Positions 16,299 to 26,272 of a stretch of DNA of 64,000 bases are shown piece by piece. The DNA is from Phycisphaeraceae bacterium (lineage in GTDB: Bacteria > Planctomycetota > Phycisphaerae > Phycisphaerales > Phycisphaeraceae), in the NCBI GenBank assembly GCA_029260595.1, contig JAJDCY010000023.1:124001-188000 (forward strand). Direction: 5' to 3'. The translations under genes were made by a program, and so were the position numbers. The notes below the pieces were generated by a model. It searched no databases. It was not told the origin of the DNA and saw only the letters and a list, made by a program, of their open reading frames with translations. How positions within the stretch are numbered: position 1 is the first letter of the stretch; every line of letters starts with the position of its first letter.

Positions 16299-18065
16299 TC
16301 ATTCCTCGTGTGTGGTGACGCGGCCCGGACCGCCTGTGCGGCCCAGGAACTGCAACAGCCGCTCGGAGAGCGGCTCATAAGGCGTGTGTCGCTGCCCGAC
16401 TAATCTAGCAAAACCAGCCGTGCCAGCCAAGGGCGACGCCAGCGACCGGCCCCCCTCGAGTACGTGACGGTCCGCACCGAGTGCGTCCAGCCCATCTCGC
16501 CAGACGATCCCCTCGGCCTGATACAACTCCTGCAAATCTGCGATGCCGAGGCCCGCCAGCGTGGGATCAGTGTGGTACGACCACAGCACGGCAGGGTTGG
16601 GCGACCGGATGCACCAGCCACCCAGGATGTACGGCCGAACCGGTCCACCGTCACCACCAGTGTGCGAGCAAGCTCCTGACGCATCGTTGTCGTAAAAGAC
16701 CGCACCCGAAACAGTCCAGACAGGTGGAGGTACAGACCGTTCGCTGACTAAACGCACATACCGCAGTTGAATCGATCCCGACGGCGGCGGCGCGAGCCCG
16801 GCCAACACCATCCGCGATGCCGGCCGACCCCGCACCGAGACCTCAATCCGATCGTCGTCACCGCCCACATGAAGCGGCGCAAGGTAAACCCGTTGAGGCA
16901 ACACGTCGCAGAAACGAGTATCGACGTGGGCGCCGGCCTTGAGCAGCATCCCCACTGCCAGGACACCGAGGCCGGCATCGCGCGTCGAGCTCGACTTGCG
17001 ATGAAACCCGTCGTTGGCCGCGACCGCGCCGCCGATGAGCAACGCCGACCCGATCGCGCTCTTGGCCGTGCGGACGTCTTCGAGGTTGTTCCACATGTGG
17101 TCCGCAGCCATTCGATTCAGATCGCAGACAACCGGGTATTCCACGGTGGGCTCGTTGCCAACGCGGACTTGCAGCGGGTCCAGATCGCTGGCGTATCTCG
17201 GCACGAACCGCGCGAGCGCGCGGTCGGGCCCGTACCCAACCTTCTGCGGACCCAGCCCGTAGCTGACCACCAACACCGTGTTGTATTGCCCGGCCGAAAG
17301 CTCCTCGCATAACAGAGCCAGGTCGGGATCGATCGTCTCGACGGCGTTGAATGCCTCAGCCGCTTCCTCATCGCGCTGCAACTGCAACGCGGCTAAGCCG
17401 CGCATGAGGTAGCCAAGCGCGAAGTTGGACTCGCGCACCGTGTAACCGGTGCTCAGGTAGTCACGCGTTCCCCCGGCGGGGCCGCTCGTCGCCGAGCCGC
17501 CCTGCGCCTGCTGTCGCTCATACGCCATTGCCCGCTTCGCGATCGCGAGTGTGTCGATCCGTTGCCCATCGTCGTCCGTGCCGAAGTCGCGCAGGTGGAA
17601 CAGCGCGTTGCCCGCGGCGGCGCGCGCGTTGTCCCACCGGTCGAGGCTGGCCTGCTGGACGCTGTAGTAGAACATCGCCATCGCCTGCTCGAACGGCTCG
17701 CCCTTCCAGAACTTCAGATCCTCGTTGAGCACCACGGACGCGACGGTCTGATCGCGGTTGATCCCCTGCGTCCGCAGCGTTTCGTAGATCGACTCGAACA
17801 CAGGCTGCGATGCGTCGGCGTAACCGTCGGCAAGTGTCAGCACTGCCAGACGCAGCCGGTCGAGCAGATACCTGCGGTCTGAGCGATCCTCAACTAGCGT
17901 GCCGGCCACAATCGCACGCGCGTCGCCGTACTCTCCCGTGACCACCGCCGGCGTCAACGACACCGGCGGCGCGGCGCACGCAACTGGCAACGACAGCAGC
18001 GCAACGACCAACCAAAGTCGGCTGTGCGCTTTCCGATTGCGCTGATGAGTTTGATTGATCCACAT
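16299..18065 (-). CDS. COG3014-like lipoprotein with repeat-rich periplasmic body
   Basis: A 588-residue lipoprotein. I start at ATG 18065; the frame runs back to 18131, and ATG 18086 is an alternative. The lipobox LSLPVAC gives Cys 30. The body begins with helical, TPR-like stretches (RRYLLDRLRLAVLTLADGYA, EPFEQAMAMFYYSVQQASLDRWDNARAAAGNALFHL, ALGYLMRGLAALQLQRDEEAAEAFNAVE broken here), a pattern I associate with COG3014 proteins that neighbour YcfL and LpoB. A hydrophobic glycine stretch SAIGSALLIGGAVAANDG lies in the middle. It begins 11 bases after the stop of the preceding gene. A role in envelope or peptidoglycan synthase control is inferred from context only. Confidence 0.75.
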   Translation of the reverse strand: MWINQTHQRNRKAHSRLWLVVALLSLPVACAAPPVSLTPAVVTGEYGDARAIVAGTLVEDRSDRRYLLDRLRLAVLTLADGYADASQPVFESIYETLRTQGINRDQTVASVVLNEDLKFWKGEPFEQAMAMFYYSVQQASLDRWDNARAAAGNALFHLRDFGTDDDGQRIDTLAIAKRAMAYERQQAQGGSATSGPAGGTRDYLSTGYTVRESNFALGYLMRGLAALQLQRDEEAAEAFNAVETIDPDLALLCEELSAGQYNTVLVVSYGLGPQKVGYGPDRALARFVPRYASDLDPLQVRVGNEPTVEYPVVCDLNRMAADHMWNNLEDVRTAKSAIGSALLIGGAVAANDGFHRKSSSTRDAGLGVLAVGMLLKAGAHVDTRFCDVLPQRVYLAPLHVGGDDDRIEVSVRGRPASRMVLAGLAPPPSGSIQLRYVRLVSERSVPPPVWTVSGAVFYDNDASGACSHTGGDGGPVRPYILGGWCIRSPNPAVLWSYHTDPTLAGLGIADLQELYQAEGIVWRDGLDALGADRHVLEGGRSLASPLAGTAGFARLVGQRHTPYEPLSERLLQFLGRTGGPGRVTTHEE

Positions 18066-18076
18066 CGGCCTACCAG

Positions 18077-18676
18077 TTAGTCCCATACGTGCCCGCGTGC
18101 CTCGCGCTTGTACTCGAACCGGTCCGACCACACGACGGCGCTGGTCTCGATGTCGACGATCTGGAACTCGCAGTAGTACAACTCAGTGCGAGCCGTCGCG
18201 TCGGCCCGGGTCAACGACCGGAACGTCGGGATCAACTGGTGCGTCGGGCGCCGTTCGCTCGCGAACTCGGGGCTGTCGGCCGGGCCGAACCCGCCCGACG
18301 GGTCCGCGCGCATCCGTTCGACCTGCTCAACCGGGATCACCCAACGGATGTTTTTGGACTCACGCAGCGCCTCGATCGACAGCGACGAACGCACCCTGGC
18401 CACGACAGCCCATTGCTCGGACTCGGTCATCACGTCGCTGGATAGGTTGCGGATTTTGGTGATTGTGACGAGCCACGGAGCGCTTGAGGCGTCGCGCTCG
18501 GCCAACAAGTCCGACCGGGTCAGCGAGTCGGCGATCGACCGGCCGATCTGCTCAAGATCGTCGCCGGTCATACGGCTGTTGCGGGCCGGCGCGGCGCACG
18601 CGGCCAAGACACCCGCCGCCGCGATCACAGCAGCGCCGGACAATCGACAACCCACGCAACCGGGCACGGGGCCCAC
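18077..18676 (-). CDS. LpoB-like lipoprotein, second copy
   Basis: A 199-residue lipoprotein: signal SGAAVIAAAGVLAAC with lipid Cys at 27. The body has the LpoB-like order: DLEQIGRSIADSL, then WLVTITKIRNLSSDVM (compare the family's small beta strand GDLNNRT), VVARVRSSLSIEALRESKNIRWV, and YYCEFQIVDIETSAVVWSDRFEYKRE near the end. The start is GTG at 18676, which shares one base with the TAG stop of the gene before it (TAGTG), with AGGA upstream, so translation is probably coupled. In proteobacteria LpoB activates PBP1b; whether that partner applies here cannot be seen. Confidence 0.78.
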   Translation of the reverse strand: MGPVPGCVGCRLSGAAVIAAAGVLAACAAPARNSRMTGDDLEQIGRSIADSLTRSDLLAERDASSAPWLVTITKIRNLSSDVMTESEQWAVVARVRSSLSIEALRESKNIRWVIPVEQVERMRADPSGGFGPADSPEFASERRPTHQLIPTFRSLTRADATARTELYYCEFQIVDIETSAVVWSDRFEYKREARGHVWD

Positions 18677-19281
18677 TAGGGCTTTTCCTGCTTCACGTCG
18701 TACCGCTTGGAGAACACGATCTCGTTGGTCTTGAAGTGCACCAGTTGGAACTCCATGTAGTACTGGTTGACGCTCCCTCGCCGCCCGATGCGGTAAAAGT
18801 CACCGTTCAGCGCGAACGCCGAGTCCGGGTCGTGTTGTGTCTGTGACGGTGCGGCGGCACCGAGTTCGCGCTCGCGTAAGTAGTCCATCCGCGCGCGGCT
18901 CTCGACGAATCGCAGCCGGTCGCGCACGTACCGGCTCTGCAGCAGGCTGTTGCGCACGCGGCTGCGGATCAGCTCGAACTCGTCCGATGAGATGTTGCCG
19001 GTCCGGTTGTTCAGATCGCCCATCACAATCGTCGCCCGCCCGGGCAACTCCTGGATCGCCGGGATATCCGCCAGATCCTGAACAAGCGCCTGCGGCACCT
19101 GATCGCTGAACTCAAGCAGCGCGACGGGCAACACGCGTGTCGACCGGACCTCGGCGTCGGTGGTAACGGACGTGTCGACCCTGCCGGAGCGGTGACCGAC
19201 CGGCGGCGTATCGCATCCCGACACAGCCAGCAGACCCACCAGGATCGTCAATACGCACAGCGGCGCGAAGCGGTTAGTCAT
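18676..19281 (-). CDS. LpoB-like penicillin-binding protein activator lipoprotein
   Basis: A 201-residue lipoprotein and first gene of the operon. Signal CVLTILVGLLAVSGC gives lipid Cys 23. The LpoB signature core is clear: ATIVMGDLNNRTGNISSDEFELIRSRVRNSLLQSRYVRDRLRFVE, broken only for description, and the final strand-rich NQYYMEFQLVHFKTNEIVFSKRYDVKQEKP. ATG 19281 has GGAG nine bases before it. The next gene begins inside its stop codon. The family acts from the outer membrane on bifunctional peptidoglycan synthases; in a planctomycete this is noteworthy because the group was long thought to have unusual cell walls. Confidence 0.82.
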   Translation of the reverse strand: MTNRFAPLCVLTILVGLLAVSGCDTPPVGHRSGRVDTSVTTDAEVRSTRVLPVALLEFSDQVPQALVQDLADIPAIQELPGRATIVMGDLNNRTGNISSDEFELIRSRVRNSLLQSRYVRDRLRFVESRARMDYLRERELGAAAPSQTQHDPDSAFALNGDFYRIGRRGSVNQYYMEFQLVHFKTNEIVFSKRYDVKQEKP

Positions 19282-19456
19282 CGTGGCATCTCCTCAAGGT
19301 TTCTCAATCATTCGGCCGCTCGGCCCAGCTACTCTACGTCGGACTGGCGGCGCCGGATCGGCGAAAACACAGCGCATTGTGGGCTACCGTCGCAGGCCTG
19401 TATACCTGCAGCGCATGATACCGCAGTGTGTGCTCGACTGAACCGGCGGTTCATGC

Positions 19457-19493
19457 AAAAAAACATCGCCGCTGCGTTTATGCGGCGGCGATG
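19457..19493 (-). terminator. Strong rho-independent terminator
   Basis: On the minus strand CATCGCCGCCGC pairs with GCAGCGGCGATG around a short loop (19464-19493), followed by seven T (A run 19457-19463). It ends the PEP-CTERM gene at 19564. Confidence 0.92.
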
Positions 19494-19563
19494 CGTGGAT
19501 TATCGAGTTGTTACGGAAGGCCGTCTTCGTGACACCGGCGTGATGGCCGGCGTCAGCGGTTGA

Positions 19564-20253
19564 TCACTTGCGACGCCTGATCCTCGTGCCCAACGCGGCC
19601 AAGCCGAGCAGGCCCAGCCCAGCCGTCGCCGGCTCCGGCACAGCGATCTGGAACGTCAGGTTGTCAATCGTGAATGTCTCTTGAACAGACCCGGTCGCAC
19701 GGATCTCGATCTCGGTCGTGTTGGCGGGTGTGCCGAACCCTAAAAACCCCGTGAAGTTCGGCACATCGATCTTCTCACCCATCACCCAGATCTCCAAGCC
19801 GCCTTCGTTGACCTGGCCGAAGTCCGCCGCGAAGGCGTTGATCGGTCGGCTAAACACGATGCGGTTGTACTGGTTCGTCGGTGAAGAACTCGGGTCGGAC
19901 GGCGATGGCGGCACGTCCGGACCGTTCACTTTACCGACAAAGGTGCGCGTGCTCAGTGAAGACGAGCCCAGCTTGCCGAGCATGATCCCGCCCGAGTTGG
20001 CATCGGCTTCGAACGTCACCACGACGTCACCGAATGAACCCGTGGGAACGACGCGATCAGCGGAACCGCCACCGGTTGGCAGCTCGATCGGCGGAAAGAT
20101 CAGGTTGAAGTCTTCGATCCCGGTCTTGGCCGGTTCCAGGCGAGCCATGAACGCCGACCGCGATGTGATCGGCGTAAGCCCCGCCTCAGCCACAGGGGCG
20201 ATCATCGCGATCATCGCCACGGCCAGGATTGTTTTCATTGCATTCGTTCGCAT
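19564..20253 (-). CDS. PEP-CTERM protein of unknown function
   Basis: A 229-residue secreted protein. Signal peptide KTILAVAMIAMIAPVAEA, then a beta-rich body with many Ser/Thr/Gly (TGIEDFNLIFPP, RIVFSRPINAFAADFGQVNEGGLEIWVMG, TFTIDNLTFQIA), and the sorting tail VPEPATAGLGLLGLAALGTRIRRRK. The body looks like a small jelly-roll of the kind common in PEP-CTERM proteins; I cannot name a function. ATG 20253 has AGGAG seven bases upstream. The hairpin TTCCCG / CGGGAA lies just before that ribosome site. Transcription may begin more than 550 bases upstream at the promoter near 20820. Confidence 0.85.
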   Translation of the reverse strand: MRTNAMKTILAVAMIAMIAPVAEAGLTPITSRSAFMARLEPAKTGIEDFNLIFPPIELPTGGGSADRVVPTGSFGDVVVTFEADANSGGIMLGKLGSSSLSTRTFVGKVNGPDVPPSPSDPSSSPTNQYNRIVFSRPINAFAADFGQVNEGGLEIWVMGEKIDVPNFTGFLGFGTPANTTEIEIRATGSVQETFTIDNLTFQIAVPEPATAGLGLLGLAALGTRIRRRK

Positions 20254-20469
20254 CTGCCTGCTCCTCTTCTTTCCCGATTGGCGAACCGGGAACCCTCACT
20301 CCCTCGCGCAGAATCAGCCGCGCGTGACGGCATCAAGCCTTCCATCCCATTGGCTGGGCACCGATCCGGTGCATACCCGTGCAAAGCGTCAGCCCTGTGG
20401 GCGGCGGGGCCACTCCTTAACCCCATACCAGCGTTAAATTGTCGATCCGATCTTTCCCATCCAAGGGCG
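20254..20469 (-). other. Rest of the leader before the PEP-CTERM gene
   Basis: No open frame is convincing here. On the minus strand GCACC/GGUGC around GGAUC (about 20361-20375) and TTCCCG/CGGGAA (about 20271-20292) can form hairpins; the latter touches the ribosome site region. No T-run terminator separates this from the structured region upstream, so it may belong to one long leader. Confidence 0.45.
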
Positions 20470-20815
20470 GGACTCGTATCGTCACGAGCCGTATCCAGCG
20501 GTTCGAGATACGCTTACGCGCATCTCAATCGGGGGGCCTGGCAATCCTTGAAGCGGCGTTGGTTATGTCCGGGCAAGGATTCCGGGGGGTTCTAGCGTCT
20601 CACGCTCCTGTAGCGGTTCCTGGCATGCTTGTGGCCATCAGCCACGGTGGGGGTACTGTCGAAACTCGATCAGCACCATGTAGCGGGATCTTTCAACCGT
20701 CCAAACCTAAGGCGGGGCTCTCTCGTCTTCCGAATCTCTCTGGGATTCCTAGTCTTATGTCCCCATCTCTACCGGCAGGACCGAATCCCTAGGGACTCGG
20801 CTATTTGGTAAGCAC
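20470..20815 (-). ncRNA. Candidate structured RNA or long leader of unknown class
   Basis: Eight hairpins follow one another on the minus strand: CCGAGUCCC/GGGAUUCGG (20781-20800), GAAUC/GAUUC (20732-20748), a 12-pair stem GGUGCUG..CAGUACC with inner UCGA/UCGA (20652-20677), GUGGC/GCCAC (20631-20645), AGCGU/ACGCU (20594-20606), AAUCCUUG/CAAGGAUU (20543-20581), GAGAUGCGC/GCGUAUCUC closed by a GUAA tetraloop (20505-20526), CUCGU/ACGAG (20473-20488). Three stems contain G-U pairs that would become A-C mismatches on the plus strand, so the minus strand is the likely RNA. A near-consensus promoter precedes it. I looked for conserved boxes of RNase P, tmRNA, SRP, cobalamin and c-di-GMP RNAs and did not recognise any. 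Confidence 0.5.
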
Positions 20816-20819
20816 TTGT

Positions 20820-20848
20820 TTTATACCCTATCAGGGGGGGTGTGTCAA
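20820..20848 (-). promoter_or_regulatory. Near-consensus sigma-70 promoter
   Basis: On the minus strand TTGACA (20843-20848) and TATAAA (20820-20825) lie 17 bases apart. The region just upstream (20850-20940) is AT-rich like an UP element. This is the best promoter match in the window. It faces the structured region and the PEP-CTERM gene. Confidence 0.75.
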
Positions 20849-20979
20849 TACTTTGGAAAGGGGATTTGCGAAAATATTCAAAATATGCCGGTTACAACTG
20901 GGTGTTAAAATAGGTATTTTTAAGCGGTTTTCGTTTCGTGCCTCCGTAGCACACACCGCTGCCCGCTTATCACAAACCC

Positions 20980-21840
20980 CTACTCACCCGGGATATACCC
21001 GATCACGCCCGTCCACGGGCTGCTCGCCGATGCGTACAGTTTCTTGGGGATCCGCCCCGACTGAGACGCCAGCCGCCCGGCCTGCAACGCGGCACGCATC
21101 GCGTGAGCCATCCGCACCGGGTCCTTCGCATGGGCGATCCCCGTGTTCAGCAATACCCCGTCCGCACCCAACTCCATGGCCTGGACGACGTCGCTGGCTG
21201 TGCCCACGCCCGCATCGACGATCACGGGGTAGGCGGGGTCGGCGTCCTTAAGCAATTCGATCACCAGCCGGATGCTGTTGGGATTGAGCACGCCCTGGCC
21301 CGAGCCGATCGGTGACCCCGCCGGCATCACGCTCGCCGCCCCCGCATCGCGTAGCCGCACTGCCATAATCGGATCGTCCGAGCTGTAGCACAGCACCTTA
21401 AACCCGTCCGCGACAAGCTCCCGGCAGGCCTCGAGCGTCCCCACCGGGTCCGGCAGCAGCGTCTTTTTATCGCCGAGAACCTCGAGCTTGACCCAATCCT
21501 TGCCGGGGTTGTTGAGCTGATCGAGGATCTCTCGCCCCAGGCGTGCGACGCGGACCGCATCCTCCCTGGTAAAGCACCCAGCCGTGTTGGGCAAAATTGT
21601 GTATCGGTCCGTGTCGAGGTAGTCCAGAAGCGACCGCCCCTCGCTGTCGATCAGCCGCTCGCGCCGGACCGCGACGGTCACCACATGAGCCCCGCTGGCA
21701 TCGAGCGCATCGCGCATCACCTCATAGTCGGCGTACTTACCCGTGCCCACGATAAGCCGTGACCGCAGCGTCAGCCCGCCGACCACCAGCGGCTTGTCGA
21801 GCGGTTGCGATTCGGTAATTGGTGGGGTTGAAGCGCTCAT
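20980..21840 (-). CDS. thiG: Thiazole synthase ThiG
   Basis: Forms the thiazole phosphate of thiamine from deoxyxylulose phosphate, dehydroglycine and ThiS thiocarboxylate. Family marks: [49 protein letters not shown], the active lysine region [29 protein letters not shown] and [31 protein letters not shown] (described in parts). Length 286 residues. It follows thiS by 46 bases and ends the alaS-dapL-thiS-thiG run. Confidence 0.97.
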   Translation of the reverse strand: MSASTPPITESQPLDKPLVVGGLTLRSRLIVGTGKYADYEVMRDALDASGAHVVTVAVRRERLIDSEGRSLLDYLDTDRYTILPNTAGCFTREDAVRVARLGREILDQLNNPGKDWVKLEVLGDKKTLLPDPVGTLEACRELVADGFKVLCYSSDDPIMAVRLRDAGAASVMPAGSPIGSGQGVLNPNSIRLVIELLKDADPAYPVIVDAGVGTASDVVQAMELGADGVLLNTGIAHAKDPVRMAHAMRAALQAGRLASQSGRIPKKLYASASSPWTGVIGYIPGE

Positions 21841-21886
21841 TTAGCTTATTTCAAAGTGAAAAATCTCGATTGGAACCACGTTGGAC

Positions 21887-22087
21887 TTAGCCGCCGCCGA
21901 CCAGGGTCACCACCTCGACCACGTCGCCCTCAACCAGCGGTGTCGTCGGGTGCTGCCTCTTGGACACCAATTCTTTATTAACCTCGACCGCCACAGCCTG
22001 CCCGGCGAAGCCCAGCCGGGCGACGAGCCCATCAACCGCTTCACCCTGCGGCAAGTCAAAATCACAGCCGTTGACGGTCAACTTCAT
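21887..22087 (-). CDS. thiS: Sulfur carrier protein ThiS
   Basis: A ubiquitin-like sulfur carrier whose C-terminal glycine is made a thiocarboxylate and gives sulfur to the thiazole ring. Start MKLTVNGCDFDLPQG (ATG 22087); a frame to 22108 adds seven residues. The ending VTLVGGG supplies the terminal Gly-Gly; the family usually ends in just two glycines, so the third is a slight variation. Length is 66 residues. It lies directly before thiG. Confidence 0.93.
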   Translation of the reverse strand: MKLTVNGCDFDLPQGEAVDGLVARLGFAGQAVAVEVNKELVSKRQHPTTPLVEGDVVEVVTLVGGG

Positions 22088-22139
22088 AGCAGAGTCATGG
22101 TAGGCCAAGACACCGCCCGAGGCGACCTTTTCGCACCCG

Positions 22140-23396
22140 TCAGCCGCTCAGTTTTTTGCGGAACCGCGACATCGCCTCTTCGACCCGCGCGCGGGTGTTA
22201 AACGAGCTGATCCTAAAATATCCCTCGCCTGCCGCGCCAAAACCCACCCCCGGCGTACCGACGACGTGGCACTGGTTCAACACTTTGTCGAAGAAATCCC
22301 ACCCGCTGGCCGGGCCGCCCGCACCCGAACCGGCACCAGGGATCTGCAGCCAGATGTACGGCCCATTCACGCCCCCGTAGGTCCGCATACCGATGTCCGC
22401 CAATGTCTCACGGATGATCTTCGCGTTGCATTGGTAATGCTCGATCAAGCCGCGCACCTGCTTGGCACCCTGCTCGGTATAGACCGCTTCAGCGCCGCGT
22501 TGCACTGCATATGACACGCCGTTGAACTTGGTCGTCTGGCGACGGCTCCACAATTGGTGCAGCGGCACCGATTGCCCGTTGCCATCAGCGCCTGTAACGC
22601 CTTTGGGCACGACCGTGAATGCGCAGCGCGTCCCGGTAAACCCGGCATTCTTCGAGAAACTACGGAACTCGATCGCGACGCGGTCGGCGCCCGGCACCTC
22701 GTAGATCGAGTGCGGGATCTCGGGGTCGGTGATGAACGCTTCATACGCCGCATCAAAGAGGATCAACGTGCCGTTCTCCTCGGCGTAGCGCACCCAGCGG
22801 GCGAGCGTCTCTTTGGTCGCAACCGACCCGGTTGGGTTGTTGGGGAAACACAGGTACACCACATCGACCGGGCGATCCGGCAGGTCGGGGACGAACCCGT
22901 TGTCCGCGGTCGCGGGCAGGTAGACCAGCCCCTCGTACTCGCCGCGATCGTTGCTCAGCCCGGTGTGCCCGGCCATGACGTTGGTGTCGACGTACACCGG
23001 GTAAACCGGGTCGGCGATCGCGATGGTGTTGCCCGGGCCGAGGATGTCCAGGATGTTGCCCGTGTCACACTTGCTGCCGTCGGAGACGAAGACCTCGTCC
23101 GCGCTGATGTCGCACCCGCGCGCCCGGTACTCGTGCTCGACGATCTTCTCACGCAAAAAAGCGTACCCCTGCTCCGGGCCATAACCGCGAAACGTCCCGC
23201 GTGTGGCCAGTTCATCAATCGCCCCGTGCATGGCCTCGACCACCGCCGGAGGCAGCGGCTCGGTCACATCACCGATGCCCAAGCTGATCACGTCGGCATC
23301 CGGATTCTGTTCACGGAATGCTCGGACGCGCTTAGCAATCTCGGGGAACAGATACCCCGCCCGAAGCTTCAGGTAGTCGTCATTCACTCGCAGCAT
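22140..23396 (-). CDS. dapL: LL-diaminopimelate aminotransferase
   Basis: PLP enzyme converting tetrahydrodipicolinate to LL-diaminopimelate in one step, for lysine and peptidoglycan. The start [24 protein letters not shown] is typical of DapL (ATG 23396), while the open frame continues to 23459. Marks: [57 protein letters not shown] and the PLP lysine in [17 protein letters not shown]. About 418 residues. The glycine-rich insert [12 protein letters not shown] near the C-terminus looks local to this lineage. It follows alaS by 47 bases. Confidence 0.96.
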   Translation of the reverse strand: MLRVNDDYLKLRAGYLFPEIAKRVRAFREQNPDADVISLGIGDVTEPLPPAVVEAMHGAIDELATRGTFRGYGPEQGYAFLREKIVEHEYRARGCDISADEVFVSDGSKCDTGNILDILGPGNTIAIADPVYPVYVDTNVMAGHTGLSNDRGEYEGLVYLPATADNGFVPDLPDRPVDVVYLCFPNNPTGSVATKETLARWVRYAEENGTLILFDAAYEAFITDPEIPHSIYEVPGADRVAIEFRSFSKNAGFTGTRCAFTVVPKGVTGADGNGQSVPLHQLWSRRQTTKFNGVSYAVQRGAEAVYTEQGAKQVRGLIEHYQCNAKIIRETLADIGMRTYGGVNGPYIWLQIPGAGSGAGGPASGWDFFDKVLNQCHVVGTPGVGFGAAGEGYFRISSFNTRARVEEAMSRFRKKLSG

Positions 23397-23443
23397 GTTC
23401 AGCTCGTTCCAGAGAAAGTAGTGGTCGGGTGGGCGGGTGCGGT

Positions 23444-26272
23444 TTACGAAGGCGTGCACCCCGTCGCCGATAGTTTAGACGATGCGAACGACCGGGCGAC
23501 CTCGAGCGCCTCGCCGAGTTTGGCTGGGTCCTTCCCACCCGCCTGCGCCATGTCCGGCCGCCCCCCCCCGCCGCCGCCGGCCGCCTTGGCAACCTCGCGC
23601 ACCCAATCGCCCGCTTTGAGCCCCTTGTCGATCAGCGCCTTGGGCACAGCCGCAACGAACCCCACCTTGTCGCCCGACACCGCGCCCAACAGCACCGCCG
23701 CGTCGGGGTGTTTCTTGCGGACTACATCCATCGCGGTCCGCAGCGTTGACGGATCAGCGCCCGCTACCTCGCTGACGATCAACTCGCCGTCAGCTTGTTC
23801 CGCTAACTCGCGTGCGGCCGCGACAACCGTGTGGGCCGACGCCTTGCTGTGCTCCTTGTCGTGCTGCTTCAGCTTCTTTCGCAGCGTCGCCAGACCGTCA
23901 CGCAGTTTGGCCGCAGCGAGCAGGGGTAGTTCCTGCTCGGCGACCGCGTCGGCCAACTCGGTGACCGCGCCGGCTAGCTGTTCGACACCCGCGCCGCCCA
24001 GGCTGTCCAACCTCGCAACCAAACGCTCGCCCTGCGCCGCGACCCGGTGTGCAGCCGGCCCGGTCATCCCGACGATGCGGCGGACCCCCTTGGCGACCGC
24101 TTCCTCGCCGATCACAACAAATCCCTCGGCGTCGCCGGTCTTGGTCAGGTGCGTCCCGCCACAGAACTCGATCGAGTACCGCCGCCAATCGGCGTTTTCC
24201 GGTTCAGCCAACAGATCATCAACCGGCGCACCAATCGAGACGACGCGGACGCGCGGGGGGTACTTCTCGCCAAATACTGCCCGCAGCCCGTGGATTTTTA
24301 TTGCGTCCTCCTGTGGGGCTTCCTCGGCGTAGACAGGCAGGTCCGATGCGATGTCGCCGTTGACGAGTTGTTCGATCTCGTTGATCTGCTCAGCCGTGAT
24401 CACCGAGTCGTGCGACAGGTCGAAGCGCAGCTTCTGATCGTCAACCAGCGATCCCTTCTGCTGCACGTGATCACCGAGCACCTCGCGCAGCGCCCGGTTG
24501 AGCATGTGCGTGCCCGTGTGGTTGCGCATGATCGCGTCGCGCCGACCCGCATCGACTCGCAGCGTGAACGCAGCCTCCTGCGTCGACACCGAAGCCTCGC
24601 CGAACTCCCCTGCCTCGACCTCACCCACATGGATGATTACGCCGGCCGCTTTGAGCGTGTCGGTGACACGGAACACACCGCCCTGCTCGTTCTTGATCGT
24701 CCCCTGATCGCCGACCTGCCCGCCGGCGGCCGCGTAAAACGGTGACTTGCCAAGCACGAGCGCAGCCGCGTCACCCGGCTTCGCGGACGCCGCCCGGTTG
24801 TACGTGTTCTCGCCCTGCTTGTAGATCAGACAAAACGTCTTGACACGGGTCTCAATCTCGTCGTAACCGGTAAACACGGTCGCCGGCGGGCTGTCATGCC
24901 CGATTGCCTGCGCAAGCTCAGCTGTCGAGTCGCTCCCACCTCCACCCGACCGCGCCTGCTCACGCGCCTCGGCCATGAGCGTGTTGAAGCCCGCGACATC
25001 GACTTCCATCCCGCGCTCATCCGCCATGACCTGCGTCAGGTCGAGCGGGAAGCCGTAGGTGTCGTGCAGCTTGAATGCATCTTGTGCACTAACCCGCCCA
25101 CCGCCGCGACCGGCTGCATCGTGGAATAACTCGATCCCCCGATCCAAAGTCCGCCCGAACGATTCTTCCTCGTCGCGGATGAGGTCAATCACGCGCTGTG
25201 GGGACTTGGTTAGTTCGGGGAATGCCTCGCCCATCACCGAAACCACAGCCGGGACCAGCTTGTGTAGGAACGGTTCGGTAACGCCCAGGGTCTGACGCCC
25301 GTGACGAGCGGCGCGACGCAGGATCCGTCGCAGCACGTAGCCGCGCCCCTCGTTGCTCGGAGTCGCGCCGTCCGTCAGCGCGACGGTCAGGCAGCGCGCG
25401 TGGTCCGCGATCACCCGATACGCAATATCCTTGGCGTCGTCATCGCGACCGGCATATGCAGCAGCCCCGGTCACCTCACGGATCGCATCGAAGATAGGCG
25501 TGAACACATCGCTGTCATAGTTACTTGATTTGCCCTGCAGAACCGCACAGACCCGCTCGAAGCCCATCCCGGTGTCAACGTGCTTGGCCGGCAGCGGGGA
25601 CAGCCGCCCGCCGCTGTCGCGGTTGTACTGGATGAACACCAGGTTCCAGATCTCGATCATGCGCGCGTCGTCGGCGTTGATCAGCGCGTGGCCGGACTTG
25701 TCAGGCGTCAGGTCGATGTGCACCTCGCTGCACGGGCCACACGGCCCGGTGTCGCCCATCTCCCAAAAATTGTCCTTCTTATCACCCAGGTGGATGTGCC
25801 CGTGGTCGATGTCGGTTAGTGACTTCCACAGGTCGGCCGCCTCGGTATCAGCCTCAAGCCCGTCGCCCGCGTCGCCGGCAAAAACGGTGACGTGTAGACG
25901 GTCCTTTTCCAATCCCCAGACATCGGTGAGCAGTTCCCACGCCCACGCGATCGCCTCGGCTTTGAAGTAGTCACCGAACGACCAGTTGCCGAGCATCTCG
26001 AAAAAAGTGTGGTGGTAGGTATCACGGCCGACGTCTTCGAGATCGTTGTGCTTGCCGCCGGCGCGGATGCACTTTTGCGAATTCGCCGCCCGCGTGTACT
26101 CGCGGCTGCCCGTGCCCAGGAACGTGTCCTTGAACTGGTTCATCCCCGCGTTGGTGAACAGCAGCGTGGGATCGTCGTGCGGCACAACGGGCGACGACGC
26201 CACAAACGTGTGGCCGCGCTTCTGCACGAAGTAGTCGATGAACTGCTTGCGGATGTCGCTGCTGCTGGGCAT
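23444..26272 (-). CDS. alaS: Alanyl-tRNA synthetase
   Basis: Class II enzyme charging tRNA-Ala, with editing. I start at [21 protein letters not shown] (ATG 26272, GGAGG just upstream); an open frame to 26491 adds 73 residues without similarity. Catalytic core: [18 protein letters not shown] type motif (here [15 protein letters not shown]), [33 protein letters not shown]. Editing domain zinc motifs: [17 protein letters not shown] and the [12 protein letters not shown] pair. The C-Ala domain ends with [18 protein letters not shown]. 942 residues. It heads the alaS-dapL-thiS-thiG run and diverges from the GH57 gene. Confidence 0.97.
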   Translation of the reverse strand: MPSSSDIRKQFIDYFVQKRGHTFVASSPVVPHDDPTLLFTNAGMNQFKDTFLGTGSREYTRAANSQKCIRAGGKHNDLEDVGRDTYHHTFFEMLGNWSFGDYFKAEAIAWAWELLTDVWGLEKDRLHVTVFAGDAGDGLEADTEAADLWKSLTDIDHGHIHLGDKKDNFWEMGDTGPCGPCSEVHIDLTPDKSGHALINADDARMIEIWNLVFIQYNRDSGGRLSPLPAKHVDTGMGFERVCAVLQGKSSNYDSDVFTPIFDAIREVTGAAAYAGRDDDAKDIAYRVIADHARCLTVALTDGATPSNEGRGYVLRRILRRAARHGRQTLGVTEPFLHKLVPAVVSVMGEAFPELTKSPQRVIDLIRDEEESFGRTLDRGIELFHDAAGRGGGRVSAQDAFKLHDTYGFPLDLTQVMADERGMEVDVAGFNTLMAEAREQARSGGGGSDSTAELAQAIGHDSPPATVFTGYDEIETRVKTFCLIYKQGENTYNRAASAKPGDAAALVLGKSPFYAAAGGQVGDQGTIKNEQGGVFRVTDTLKAAGVIIHVGEVEAGEFGEASVSTQEAAFTLRVDAGRRDAIMRNHTGTHMLNRALREVLGDHVQQKGSLVDDQKLRFDLSHDSVITAEQINEIEQLVNGDIASDLPVYAEEAPQEDAIKIHGLRAVFGEKYPPRVRVVSIGAPVDDLLAEPENADWRRYSIEFCGGTHLTKTGDAEGFVVIGEEAVAKGVRRIVGMTGPAAHRVAAQGERLVARLDSLGGAGVEQLAGAVTELADAVAEQELPLLAAAKLRDGLATLRKKLKQHDKEHSKASAHTVVAAARELAEQADGELIVSEVAGADPSTLRTAMDVVRKKHPDAAVLLGAVSGDKVGFVAAVPKALIDKGLKAGDWVREVAKAAGGGGGGRPDMAQAGGKDPAKLGEALEVARSFASSKLSATGCTPS

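Noticed and set aside
20439-20792. Plus-strand open frame of 117 codons in the large gap
   Set aside because: No ribosome site and no domain; the region is better explained by minus-strand RNA hairpins.
20470-20815. tmRNA or RNase P RNA
   Set aside because: A TTTCGACAG stretch and a GCATGCC stretch recall tmRNA, but no tag frame ending Ala-Ala, no matching 3' T-arm and no RNase P boxes were found; a covariance search should decide.
22554-24332. Plus-strand open frame of 592 codons
   Set aside because: It is antisense to dapL and alaS and has no recognisable domain or ribosome site.
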